Of a DNA stretch of 64,000 nt, positions 45,612 to 55,479 are shown piece by piece. Origin of the DNA: Asparagopsis taxiformis (lineage: Eukaryota; Rhodophyta; Florideophyceae; Bonnemaisoniales; Bonnemaisoniaceae); NCBI GenBank assembly GCA_030407315.1, contig JALQPE010001716.1, positions 141,233 through 205,232 of the forward strand, in the 5' to 3' direction. Numbering within the stretch: the first letter of the stretch is position 1; each line of letters opens with the position of its first letter. The position numbers and the translations under genes are program-made. The notes below the pieces were generated by a model, which was given only the letters and a program-made list of their open reading frames with translations, had not been told where the DNA came from and made no database searches.

Positions 45612-46492
45612 AGCGTCTGGTACCTTGGTCCCTCTCTCACTTTGGGAAGGGTGAGATAGGAATTTTGAAGTCGGGAACATTGTGGAAGGATGGTTTCGAC
45701 GGCTTCGGGCGGCTTTGAAGAGCAATCTGTGTCTTGTTCACCCGGGCTGAACTACCTAAAAAGTTCAGTATTGGGAGAGCAGCACGGTAAATTCCGACCA
45801 CCATTTTCTCACGACAGAGATTCTGGCGGTCGAAATTCAAACTCGTTAAAATGGACTAGAGTTGGTGTGAACACCTCCAGGACCTCTGGAAAGGTACTAC
45901 CTGCACATTTTCCGAGGCTACAAGAAGCCGGTCTCTCCAATATCAAGCATAGATTATCGGTGCGCAAAATCTACTCCTGGTGCTGTGTAGCACATTGACT
46001 ATACAAAACCGTCCGTTTCCCGTTATAATAAACTATACTCTCAAGTAGGTAGGAATCTAGATATTCACCTTACATCGATGGTTATGAAGTAGGTTAGCCT
46101 AGGACTGAAGGACAGAAGGTAAAGGATAGGATGGTAGGCATGGGGTAAAATGAAGGTGGTGGTATGAGTAGAATACGGAAGTAGTAGACAGGTATTTAAT
46201 GCACAGGAGGGGCGTGTGAAGTGACACCAGAGGCGCGGTGCGTCACAGGAAGGGAGACTGGAATAATGAAGGAGAACTAGAGGCATGAGAGATAGGTTGT
46301 TGAGGCATGCTTCTAGCTCTATTATATAACTACATTGCTCCTCTATAGGCTACGCAATCCATTCCAGAAGTTCTAGTTAAAAATGGACTATATGAATGTT
46401 TCATTTCAATATCAGCATTGTGCAGTTGAGCCTCTTCAAGGTCCGAAAACTTGTCCAGAGTACGCTTCCAGGCCACTTGAAGGCATCCAGAA
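45612..46492 (+). repeat. Dispersed repeat family X, copy 3
   Basis: Contains AAGGGTGAGATAGGAATTTT, ACACCTCCAGGACCTCTGG, GATTATCGGTGCGCAAAATC and TATATGAATGTTTCATTTC. At 46,441-46,490 it carries the version of the GTCCAGAGTACGCTTCCAGG segment without the fold-back insertion found at 43,739. No gene is seen. Confidence 0.55.
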
Positions 46493-47180
46493 CACTTGCA
46501 CTTCGTTCTTGCAAAGTTCAATTTTGGCTATCACATCTCCAGTTGTGGGAGTCTGGTGACCAAAAGTCGATGCATTCTGGAATCCCTACCACGCAATTCA
46601 ACAGCTTTACGGACACATAAAACACTTTTCCGTACTCCCTAGAGCCACTCCAGCCCTTACGGATCACTTACACTTCGTTCCGACAAAGTTCAATTTTGGC
46701 CATCACATCTCCAGTTGTGAGAATCTGGTGACCAAAAATTAGTGAACTCCGGAAGCTCTACCTCGCAAGCTACCAGCTTTCAGGGCAAATAAAACCCGTT
46801 ACAGTACTCCCCAGACCCACCCCAACCTTCCCAGACCACTTGCACTTCGTTCCGACAAAGTTCAATTTTGGCCATCACATGTCCAGTTGTGGGAATCTGG
46901 TGACCAAAACTCGATGCATTCTGTCAGCCCTAATGCGCAAGCCAGCAGCTTTACGAACTCATAGAACACTTTTCCGTACTCCCTAGACCCACTCCAACCC
47001 TTACAGACCACTTGCACATAATTCGGACAAAGTTCCATTTTGACCATCACATCTCCAGTTGTGAGAATCTGGTGACCGAAAATCGATGAATTCTACCAGC
47101 CCTACCACGCAAGCCAGAAGCTTTGAGTGCAATTAGAACACGTTTTAGTGCTTCCTAGAACCACCCCAACCCTTCCAGAC
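46493..47180 (+). repeat. 172-bp tandem repeat (4 units)
   Basis: Units start at 46,493, 46,665, 46,837 and 47,009 with CACTTGCACTTCGTTCCGAC-type sequence, followed by CATCACATCTCCAGTTGTG and GCTTTACGGACA-type sequence. The next start at 47,181 is truncated. A single unit is at about 43,862-44,031. Confidence 0.85.
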
Positions 47181-47261
47181 CACTTTACAGCCTTTTTCGC
47201 GGGGTCCGAAATCGTCTCCTTCTTCTTCCCGAGTGAGAAACATCAGTCCCTCTCGAATGCT

Positions 47262-47599
47262 TACAGAGAGGTTGGTTTACTATGGTTTCTTACAGCAAAG
47301 TCATCGTTAAGATGACTTTGCTGTAATGTTTTGTTTTCTTACAGCAAAGTCATCGTAACGATGACTTTGCTGTAATGTTTTGTTTTCTTACAGCAAAGTC
47401 ATCGTAACGATGACTTTGCTGTAATGTTTTGTTTTCTTACAGCAAAGTCATCGTAACGATGACTTTGCTGTAATGTTTTGTTTACTTACAGCAAAGTCAT
47501 CGTAACGATGACTTTGCTGTAATGTTTTGTTTACTTACAGCAAAGTCATCGTAACGATGACTTTTCTGTAAGCAACCTGGGTAAACTGCCTTTGCTGTA
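47262..47599. mobile_element. MITE-like element 4 with 49-bp tandem palindrome array
   Basis: Ends TA-CAGAGAGGTTGGTTTAC and GTAAACTGCCTTTGCTG-TA. Inside, six copies of the TACAGCAAAGTCATCG palindrome start at 47,290, 47,339, 47,388, 47,437, 47,486 and 47,535, an exact 49-bp period with ATGTTTTGTTTTC spacers. Two half-palindrome copies follow at about 47,650 and 47,730, outside the element. Confidence 0.8.
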
Positions 47600-48055
47600 A
47601 GAAAACTGAATAGCAGTTCCGACAGCTTGTCCTGAGGAGGCAAATCCGCCTTAACGATGACTTTGCTGTAAGAAAACAGAGAACTTACAGTTTTGACAGC
47701 TTGTCCTGAAGAAAAAAATCCGCCTTAACGATGACTTTGCTGTAAGAAAACAGAGTAATTACAGGTCTGACAGCTTGTCCTGAAAACCCGTCCTCCCGCC
47801 CAAGTTTATTCTTCCTACCCTAGAGCTCTACTGACGTTCCCAGTCGCAAGTATCGTACCACTTGAACACTATCACACAGCTAGAATTGTCACCTGTCCCT
47901 CATGGCGACCAGCGCCGAGCGAAGAGCGAAACAAGGGCCACAAGCACAGTCGCAAAAGTTCCATTCTCTCCATTGATCTCCCATATGACGATTCTACATA
48001 GGCGACGGTTTCACTCGATGCCGTCTTCGCAAGCTGCGTCTCTATCGTCTGAGAA

Positions 48056-48660
48056 ATGTCGCATCTACGCATCGCATCTGTAGCCATCCTACTTGCGACA
48101 GCATTCTCACACGGTCTGCTGTCCGATCCGCCACAACGCGGGCTCCTCTCCGGCAGCGAACTATCGCCCTCAATATACTTTCATTCGGCGCCGCGTGATC
48201 GCTATGCGCATTTTCCTACTGGACTGAAAAGCACCGTTCGAGGTGCCGGATCGCGCTCTCAGGAAGTTGCGGGCGCACATAATTGGACGCTATTCGATCC
48301 CATGGCGCAGAGCGATACATGGCGCTCCGGTGTGTGTGGTGACGAGAAGGGGGCCCGCAGCAGCATCTTCGTGGTGGTAGGTTTTATTATCGTGGCAGGA
48401 TTTCGCGCAAGTACACCAAGGGCCAAGTTATTGAAGTCTCGACTGTTGTCATCGCCAATCATGGTGGATTCATGCAGTTACACTTATGTGATGTGTCCAA
48501 GTGCAACGGCGAGATCTCAAAACAGTGTTTCAAACGTGGTACATGTCATGAACTGAAGCGTGCTAAATCTGCCTGCGATTAATCGCATAATTATGGTGCG
48601 GAGCGGTGTGGTCCGATTGATGAAAAGCATCCTGGGAGATGTATTTACCGTGTAAGATTG
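48056..48660 (+). pseudogene. AA15-like lytic polysaccharide monooxygenase, decayed
   Basis: An ATG at 48,056 begins a signal peptide MSHLRIASVAILLATAFS, followed directly by HGLLSDPPQRG. A His exactly at the predicted mature N-terminus is the copper-brace hallmark of LPMOs. WRSGVCGDEKG follows, then the frame shifts near the G run at about 48,348. In the next frame come RGGRFYYRGRISRKYTKGQV, TVVIANHGGFMQLHLCDVSK (second copper His in ANHGG) and KQCFKRGTCHELK. A TAA at about 48,580 is followed by GAERCGPIDEKHPGR in the same frame, matching the C-terminal CGPID...PGRW region of the family. Such enzymes oxidatively cleave chitin or cellulose-like polymers outside the cell. At least two lesions, so not functional as written. 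Confidence 0.65.
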
Positions 48661-49622
48661 GGAACGGGCTGGAGAGATTTGGGGAAGCCACGATGAGATT
48701 TCGTCTACAGAAAGGTGTTACAAGCCGACATTGCGTGTTACACTGGTACTGGGCTAGTGCTCATCAGTGTAGTGCACCGGGGCTGTCGGAGTATTTTGAG
48801 AGGATGGAAGGTGCTTGGGGCAAATGTAGGGGCCCCTACAGATACTGGTATCTCAAGAAAACCATGTGGTGGAGAGGTGTTTCCGCAGGAGTTTCATCAG
48901 TGCTCTGATGTGAGAATTGTTGAAAGGAAGCGTCTGCAGAGAGATTGATTACGAATTAGAATTGGGACAAGTTGATTCAAACACTGCCTTGAGGCAGTTT
49001 GAGAAATTCGATAGTGCACTTCTCTAGCGATAGATACAGTGGCTGAAACTGTAATAGTTTGTCGATCAGGGATGCGATGGCAGCACTCTGAACGGCGACA
49101 GTGCCAGAGACCCAGATCAACATCCTTGTAAAAGTTTTCTGACTGCTTCCACCAGCCAAGTTTGGTAGTTGGCCTAAACAGCAAGCACCAATTCAGCGCA
49201 TTTCTGTTGCTCGGCATCTAATGAAAAGGTTGAAAACGCTCTATATCTCAAACGGCATCGTGCACTGCCCAACGGCCAGAATCTCCTGACTAATCCTTCC
49301 ACCGCATAAACTAAACAACAACGCAATGGTCGGCATCAACCCCGCTTGTCGCAAATCAACACGATCGGCATTCCAGCACATTGGGTCGAACCATAACACA
49401 ACAGTGTTAGCCGAGACACTGCGCATGGCCGTGATCGATAAACCACCGATACCAAGTTCATAATGCCCGAATCCTCCACTCGGCAGCATCACTGGTGATT
49501 TCCCGTTGTTTCCGCCATGCCTGTCGACCTTCACCCTCCATGCCACGCATTCGACCGGTGAAATAACCGCACCAGCCGGCCATCACGTGCACCATTCCAC
49601 GACGACCCATCTGCGCAGCAGC
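48661..49622. other. Interval with unassigned short frames
   Basis: On the minus strand, 48,897-49,217 and 49,241-49,546 are protein-like (for example NTVVLWFDPMCWNADRVDLR) but lack ATG starts and are in different frames. They may be remains of a gene oriented opposite to its neighbours. I recognise no family. Confidence 0.25.
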
Positions 49623-51282
49623 ATGGCAGGGCTAAGTCTGCCGGAGATGGTCGAAGTGGGCATGACCGTGGAGGTACTGTGGCCGGTCGTGATCTGGGGC
49701 ACGCGCAAGAAGGAAAACCCAACAAATTCTTGGTGGAAAGCGTGCGTGCTCGAGATTTGGTGCAATGGCATTGAAAATTGCGGGCGCATCGAGTACCATG
49801 AGAGCTTTGGTCATCCACGCACGATTTGCGTAGTTCGCTTTCTGGAAGGAAAACTCGTGGATTATGGCTCTCCGTCACGCGACGACTCGGTACAAATGCC
49901 GTCTATGAACCTGAAATGGCGCATTGCAAACGCATCAAATCCGACGGAAGATGTTCAACTATCTTCTGCGTCAGGCAAAACGACACGCGGTGCACGTCAC
50001 ACTGCAGCCGCTGAAAGCTCGCTGCTCGCACAAAAAATTGCAGCTATGAGTCGCCAGCTCGACGACGTCCAGAGCTTGCTGCGCGAACACACGGATCAAT
50101 GGGCAGTGATTGTCGATTGTGAATCATCTCGCGTTTCGACAGACGTCGCGCAGGTACCGCTCATGCGGAATTTGGCACAACTTTATGAAAAGGGCTGCCA
50201 GCCGAACAGCGAAGAGGCAAGCGTAAGGTACAAACGCTGCGCATTGGCGGAAGATATCACGTCCGGACTTCAGCTGGGAAAAAAGTATCGCGATGCGGAT
50301 GGCAGCGAAAGAGACTATGAACAAGCAGTGGCGCTGTTTCGTCGCGCAGCAGCCTCGGGATCGCTGGAGGCCAAGGTTCATCTTGTAAACATGTATGAGA
50401 ATGGACATGAAGTGCAACAGGACTTGAAAAGGGCGTACGCCCTTTTCAAGTCCTGCTGCAACGTTGCAATTGTATCGGGAGGCAGCGGATGGAGGACTAG
50501 CAGTCGGCAGAACGAATATTGCAATCATGTACGAGACGGGACACGGCGTGGAGATGGACGAGGCGCGTGCAGCACAGTTGTACGAAGAGGGAATTATGGG
50601 CGGCGATATCTCGGCAAAGAATGATCTTGGCGTCATGTTTGAGGAGGGATGCGGCGTGCAGAAGGACATTGCAGAAGATTTTCGACTGTACAAGTCGGGA
50701 TCTGATTACGGAGACGCAGATTGTATGAACAATCTCGCGACGCTGTACGACAATGGAAATGGTGAAGGGACTGATAAGAAGCGCGCTTTTGAGCTGTATG
50801 AGCGGTCAGCGCAGAGTGGGAATGCGTTTGCAATGTACAATTTAGCATGCATGCTGGAGAACGGCGAGGGCATTCGACGGGATTTGCGACGTGCGGTAAC
50901 GCTGTATGAATCGGCGGCACGCAAGGGGAATGTCGCAAGTAAGACGAGTTTAGCAGAGATGTATACATCGATATATCGAGGCGGAAAGGGTATTGATGTG
51001 GATTTCGTATAAGCGAGAGCGCTTTATGAGGAGGCGGTCCAGAAGTTTGACGTGGACGCGATGTGTAGTCTGGAAAAGATTTAAGAAACTGGGCTGGGTG
51101 TCGCGGTGGACTTGAAGAGGGCTTGGCGATTGTACGTTGATGCGCACTTGCATGGTGCTATTGAGGGAACGTGTGGGATGGAGCGGTTGGATCAGATCAA
51201 GGATGGCGTTGAGGTGAAAGAGGAGCGCAAGATGGACGCCGCTGTAGTAGTAAGTAAGCGGAAACGCAGTGGACGTAGTTAG
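49623..51282 (+). pseudogene. Tudor-like domain protein with Sel1 repeats, broken by a fold-back insertion
   Basis: ATG at 49,623 (MAGLSLPEMVEVGMTVEVLW). Residues about 8-95 form a Tudor-like module (EVLWPVVIWG, NSWWKACVLEI, RIEYHESFG) shared with the intact protein at 60,477. A coiled coil (LLAQKIAAMSRQLDDVQSLL) and a series of Sel1-type TPR-like repeats follow (ENGHEVQQDLKRA; YETGHGVEMDEARAAQLYEE; YDNGNGEGTDKKRAFELYER). At 50,413-50,460 a 48-bp palindrome interrupts the repeat and shifts the frame. In the downstream frame two TAA codons (51,010 and about 51,085) interrupt more Sel1 sequence, which ends with a basic tail (VSKRKRSGRS) at 51,282. Sel1 proteins are usually scaffolds; the combination suggests a chromatin-associated adaptor, which is inference. 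Confidence 0.6.
50413..50460. repeat. 48-bp palindrome disrupting the Sel1 gene
   Basis: GCAACAGGACTTGAAAAGGG pairs with CCCTTTTCAAGTCCTGCTGC around GCGTACGC, with no loop and one mismatched pair. The Sel1 repeat reads through if the inverted copy is ignored. Confidence 0.9.
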
Positions 51283-51915
51283 CAACGTACCATCCATGAT
51301 CAACACTGAAAATTGAGTTCAATTCTCCGAATTATTTCGTGTAGTCGCCAAAGTTTTGCTTTCATCCGAAATGTGGAAATACACGAATTCATGTGTGCCT
51401 TTGACGAGTATTCCACGTCGCAGTACGACATCGGTTGGGCATGGCGCTGAAGAGCACAAATGTCCCGATGAACGCCATAGATTTCAGCTCTTTACGACGC
51501 GCTGCTTGTGTCATGGGTTACTCACTGCTGTTAACAGTACCACGTGCTGTTAACAGCACCTACGCCCAATTGGGCGTAGGTACTGCTATTGACCATCTGT
51601 GCTTGGAATGTATGGTAGGAAACACCAATTCAACGATGGGAACTGAGTTTGGACCTTTACCAAGACGGCATCCAAGCGGAGACATGTCTCGTCCGATTCC
51701 GGCATTTTTTGAACAAAATAACATTGAGATCTAAGAAAACTAGAAACCAACCTCGCCCACCACATCATCCTGATCAACCCGTCGGAAGTCGATCTCGCCC
51801 TCATCACAATGCCGCTCAATACAGCATTTCTGCCAGCTACAGCTTGCATCTTTTGATCGAATAGAAACAGCGCATTTGTGAAGAGGTTCAAACCAGCCCA
51901 GTCAACGCAGATCGT
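51283..51915. other. Interval with nested palindromes
   Basis: 51,526-51,592 contains GTGCTGTTAACAGCAC (perfect, 51,544-51,559), a second CTGTTAACAG just upstream, and an ACGCCCAATTGGGCGT palindrome centred on AATT at 51,568-51,571. Short plus-strand frames run through it without a recognised domain. Confidence 0.5.
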
Positions 51916-52462
51916 GTGCAATTTAGAAGTCGCGTCTGCACGCGACTATGCGCTCAGCCGACAGCATGCGCAACATCAGACGCTGGTGACAACAAGCAGG
52001 AAGAACGTGATCCGTACGTTCTGAACGAGGAGCTTGCAATTGCTGGTGAATTTCCCCCCGAGATCCCCTGGCTGAACAAAGTGGTTTTGACGGGTCGGCT
52101 GGAACGCGACCCGGAATTGAAGCAAATGAGGCCAGATTTCAATGTATGCAAGTTCTCGATGGCGGTGGAGAATACGTGGGATCCTGATTGGGGGCCTGAT
52201 CAGGAGAGGAATAGTTGGTATGATGTGAAGCTCTGGGCCCAGAGCTCCACGTCATACCAACTATTCCTCTGGGTCTCCGGGTGACAGAGCTGCGTCGACA
52301 GCGAAGAAGGGGCTCCGAGTTGGTATTTCAGGCGGAATTGGTATCAATTCATGGACTAGTGCCGATGGTGAAACAAGGACCAATATTGTAGTTACAGCTG
52401 AGTCGTTTGAAATTCTGCAGTCGCGGTCGGAGCCGTCCCCTGGCCTCTCCAATGGTTCTTAG
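51916..52462 (+). pseudogene. Organelle-type single-stranded DNA-binding protein, split by a palindrome
   Basis: OB-fold SSB signature: WLNKVVLTGRLERDPELKQM, KFSMAVENTW, WYDVKLWAQ. The frame is interrupted at 52,205-52,270 by a 66-bp palindrome, after which the C-terminal half of the domain continues (STAKKGLRVGISGGIGINSW, SADGETRTNIVVTAESFEIL) to TAG at 52,462. The true start is uncertain; the upstream residues are Arg/Cys/Ala-rich and could be part of an organelle-targeting peptide. SSB protects single strands during mitochondrial or plastid DNA replication. No symbol is assigned because the gene is broken. Confidence 0.7.
52205..52270. repeat. 66-bp palindrome inside SSB pseudogene
   Basis: AGAGGAATAGTTGGTATGAT pairs with the inverted copy GTCATACCAACTATTCCTCT around GGGCCC at 52,235-52,240. 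It is loopless with about two mismatched pairs. The right half duplicates SSB codons in inverse. Confidence 0.9.
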
Positions 52463-53269
52463 CGCAGTAGAAGGGACGCGTACCATCGCAATTACAACGA
52501 AAGCCGGGTAGAGCCTGATAACAAGCTAAATGACCTGCAATTCTAACTATTTTGTTCCAAGCCAAACCAAAATATAATAAAGCCTATGGAAACTGTCAAC
52601 CAAGTTAGCTATAGCTAACTTGTTATAACAAAAGTGAATTGATAGAGACTGTTTAAACTTTAGTGTTGGACTCGCTCGTAATACAGCAGGTAAGCCTCGC
52701 TGTTCAGAACACCATTCCATAGTCTGTTACGCATTGTGATATTGAGTACAATTCCTTCACATTCTTTGGCAGCCGTGTATATGTATAACACGCAGCGCGG
52801 GGAGAGAAGTGTCCTCAAGACGAGCTGCTGACGTTCGAAAGTGGAATTGTGTCATTTGTAAACATATCAACGGTCAATGAACCGTTTCTCTGGGCATCTA
52901 CGAAAGCAGCACAGTGTAGTACTTATGCAAGGTATTTATTGTCTTTATTCTCATTGAAGTCTTTACAATCGATAGAACTAATACATAAACTCCCCTAAAT
53001 TAATCTAAGCCTCAAACTGTGGCTGGAACTGACAACGTGCAGCGGCAGTGATTCATTCAAAATGTTGGAAAGTTGATCCTATCGTGTGAATGTGTGACAC
53101 AAATCATCGTTCCCATCTGAGTGCGGTCTATCTGCTCTCCTCTAGAACTTATACTCCCTCGTACTAACTTCCCTGCATCCAACTATCAGTAAAGCTCCCG
53201 CACAATTACTATAGTCGTATACTACACACCATTCCAATATTTATCTTCACATTAACACTATGCCCCTTA
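52463..53269. other. Intergenic, no gene seen
   Basis: AT-rich, without long frames. A short palindrome GTTAGCTATAGCTAAC occurs near 52,605. Confidence 0.5.
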
Positions 53270-53662
53270 TTTCCTCTCAAGTCCACTCCACCAGACAGTG
53301 TTGTGAACCAATGCACGGTACTACCCGCAGACAATACAATTTGCTATCTACACTTCTGTCTACAGATTTCCCCAGACAGTGCAGTAATACAATACAATGC
53401 ACTGCCTCAGACAGTAAAATGTACTGTCTGCACATACTGTCTGGCGGCAACACTTCCGGACAGTAAAATTTACTGTTCTGGACAGTAAATTTTACTGTTT
53501 TTGGTACTGTCCAGATTTCGTGCCAGTTTATTGCTGCAGCAGTATTCTGAAATTTCCAGACAGTAAATTTTACTGTCTCCGCGCACTGTCTTGGCCAGAC
53601 AGTAATTTTTACTGTCTCAGACAGTAAATTTACTGTCTTTTTCCATTCCCAACACCGTAGTG
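53270..53662 (-). mobile_element. CACTA-type transposon terminus, right end
   Basis: The end CAACACCGTAGTG at 53,650-53,662 is the inverse of CACTACGGTGTTG at 37,535. Inside it are GACAGTAAATTTTACTGTC, GACAGTAATTTTTACTGTC and GACAGTAAATTTACTGTC subterminal palindromes and more distant CAGACAGT motifs to about 53,290. It abuts the oxygenase-like reading frame directly. With 37,535 it could bound a 16.1-kb element, or the two ends may be separate remnants; no transposase is seen between them. Confidence 0.55.
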
Positions 53663-54514
53663 TTTGCGGTGAAGAAGGCATTGTTGGAAAACTTGGGGGT
53701 TATTGTTATGGAAGGCCTGTTGGCATCGTCCACGGCTGGTAATGCGACGCATGAGTTGTTCGGACACTTCGCTAGGCAGTTCCCGCTGGTTGAGGAGGTT
53801 GAAAAACCCTCCCAGCAGTCTGATTCTAACGATGACGACAGGGAGCCACAGGACGAGCCGCCAGCTTTCGCAAAGCCCGGCTTCGATCCTTCGCCGTGGC
53901 AGTTCATCCACAACGTGGGTGATGCGAAGGACCGCATGGATGGTGGTCGTGGGCGCCTCACTCTGCCGCGGCGTGAGTTGTGCGACAAGTTGGAGGAGGA
54001 AAATTTGGATATGTATAAGAACAAGTTAGTGGCAGAGCTTGCTCTTGGTGTTTGTGCGGAGTTTCTCAAGCTGGGAATGGAGGGTGAGGATCCTGTCTTC
54101 TTCCCGAAGACAGGATTGCGGCTGCTTCTTACAGCAGATGGGGCTGCGGACCAGGATGGGCACACGGACTTCAAGGTAACGACGAATAGTGTTGGAAGTC
54201 CTACCAAGTCTCCATCATATTTCATGATGTCGAGCGGAGCCGATGGGTTCTTTATAGTAGTTGCCCCTTATAGTCATGTATGCCTGGTCAATCCGGACGC
54301 CGATATGTGGAAGGTTCCCCCTCTCACCTTTTGGGTGCCACCCTATTCCGTATTGGTTGGTCGCGGTGACCTTTACCATTACGGGGTCGGCTTCAGCCGA
54401 GGAGATCTTCCTGCAGGCGAGAAGTTAGTCTATGGCCTGCCCACGCGCGGCCACATCTACTTCAAGACGGAGAAGGACGTCCTCACGGACCACATCCACA
54501 CCGTCGAATATTAA
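53660..54514 (+). CDS. 2OG-Fe(II) oxygenase-like protein, copy 2, 5'-truncated
   Basis: A 284-codon open frame beginning inside the transposon end, so the N-terminal half present in copy 1 is missing and there is no ATG start. Features: ENLGVIVMEGLLASSTAG at the start; a Ser/Asp-rich acidic linker (residues 45-65); FFPKTGLRLLL (about 149); ADQDGHTDF (about 164-172), with His and Asp spaced as in the HxD iron site; FFIVVAPYSHVCLV; RGDLYHYGVGFSRG (about 239), where the His fits the distal ligand; and LPTRGHIYF near the end. This pattern is like the double-stranded beta-helix of 2-oxoglutarate-dependent dioxygenases. The substrate is unknown. The frame is intact to the TAA while copy 1 is heavily decayed. 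Confidence 0.5.
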   Translation: MFAVKKALLENLGVIVMEGLLASSTAGNATHELFGHFARQFPLVEEVEKPSQQSDSNDDDREPQDEPPAFAKPGFDPSPWQFIHNVGDAKDRMDGGRGRLTLPRRELCDKLEEENLDMYKNKLVAELALGVCAEFLKLGMEGEDPVFFPKTGLRLLLTADGAADQDGHTDFKVTTNSVGSPTKSPSYFMMSSGADGFFIVVAPYSHVCLVNPDADMWKVPPLTFWVPPYSVLVGRGDLYHYGVGFSRGDLPAGEKLVYGLPTRGHIYFKTEKDVLTDHIHTVEY

Positions 54515-55022
54515 AAGTACGATAGGAGCAATAGATAGCATACCAGAAGTATTAAAACCTATACTACTGTTCCCTGCTAAAAAGTTCTGTCTTTCTCATC
54601 TCAACATTGTTATCTTAGCCCACTTTTCGGTTTTCATCTATACATCTGGCCTTCATCTCATAGTTTAGTGCTACTCAGCAGATTGCTTGCTACTTTTTAA
54701 TATTAGTCGACAACGTTGTATGATTTTACTAGCTAGGCCGTAGGGGGAGACTAGTTTCAACCCTTAACAACGCGCACATTTCGACTACGAGAGTCGTCAC
54801 TGTGATAAATTATTGGTAGAATTTTCGTCTATCTTCCCACCTACACTAGGCTACCTATATATATACAGGATACAGGGTATACCCTGAACAGAGACCACGT
54901 GAGGTAAAATACTCCTGAGAGCTGCTCACAGCCGTACAGACCTTTGCTGAGCAATTTTCCCGACTTCACACTTCGCTTCTCACCTTTACTAAGATGGGAG
55001 AACGACGAAACTCCCTGCTGCT
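54515..55022. other. Interval after oxygenase-like copy 2
   Basis: 54,515-54,770 matches 42,318-42,560 (shared 3' flank of the gene duplication). 54,900-55,020 is an inverted fragment of repeat family X. A TATATATATACAGG run lies near 54,855. No gene. Confidence 0.5.
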
Positions 55023-55479
55023 TACAGCCGAAGCCGTTTACCAGGGTTCCTTACAGCAAAGTCATCGTTACGATGACTTTGCTGTAAGAAAAGAAAACAT
55101 TACAGCAGCCACGATTTCTTTACCCGGTAAAAAAATTGTGGCCGCTGTAATGATTTGCTTTCTTACAGCAAAGTCATCGTAACGATGACTTTGCTGTAAG
55201 GAACCGTTTCCTTGCAGTGGCCAAAGAATTTTTTACCGGGTAAAAAATCAGCAAGAATTTTTACCGGGTAAAAAAATTGTGGCCGCTGTAATGATTTGCT
55301 TTCTTACAGCAAAGTCATCGTTACGATGACTTTGCTGTAAGAAAGCAAATCATTACAGCGGCCACAATTTTTTACCCGGTAAAGAAATCGTGGCTGCTGT
55401 AATGATTTGTTTTCTTACAGCAAAGTCATCGTAACGATGACTTTGCTGTCAGCAACCCGCCGGAACTGCCAAAGCTGTA
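55023..55479. mobile_element. MITE-like element 5
   Basis: Ends TA-CAGCCGAAGCCGTTTACC and a degraded inverse ending AAAGCTG-TA. Four inner palindromes (about 55,050, 55,163, 55,307 and 55,420) alternate with TTTTACCCGGTAAAA-type palindromes. Non-coding. Confidence 0.75.

Noticed and set aside
37900..47600. Regularly spaced palindromic repeats resembling a CRISPR array (35-bp and 49-bp periods)
   Set aside because: Spacers are identical between units or absent, no cas genes are present, and the genome is eukaryotic. These are satellites and MITE arrays.
40575..51085. Reassigned stop codons, because decayed genes keep reading after TAA, TAG and TGA
   Set aside because: All three stops occur, frameshifts are present in the same genes, and the intact genes (56,497 and 60,477) contain none internally, so pseudogene decay is the better explanation.
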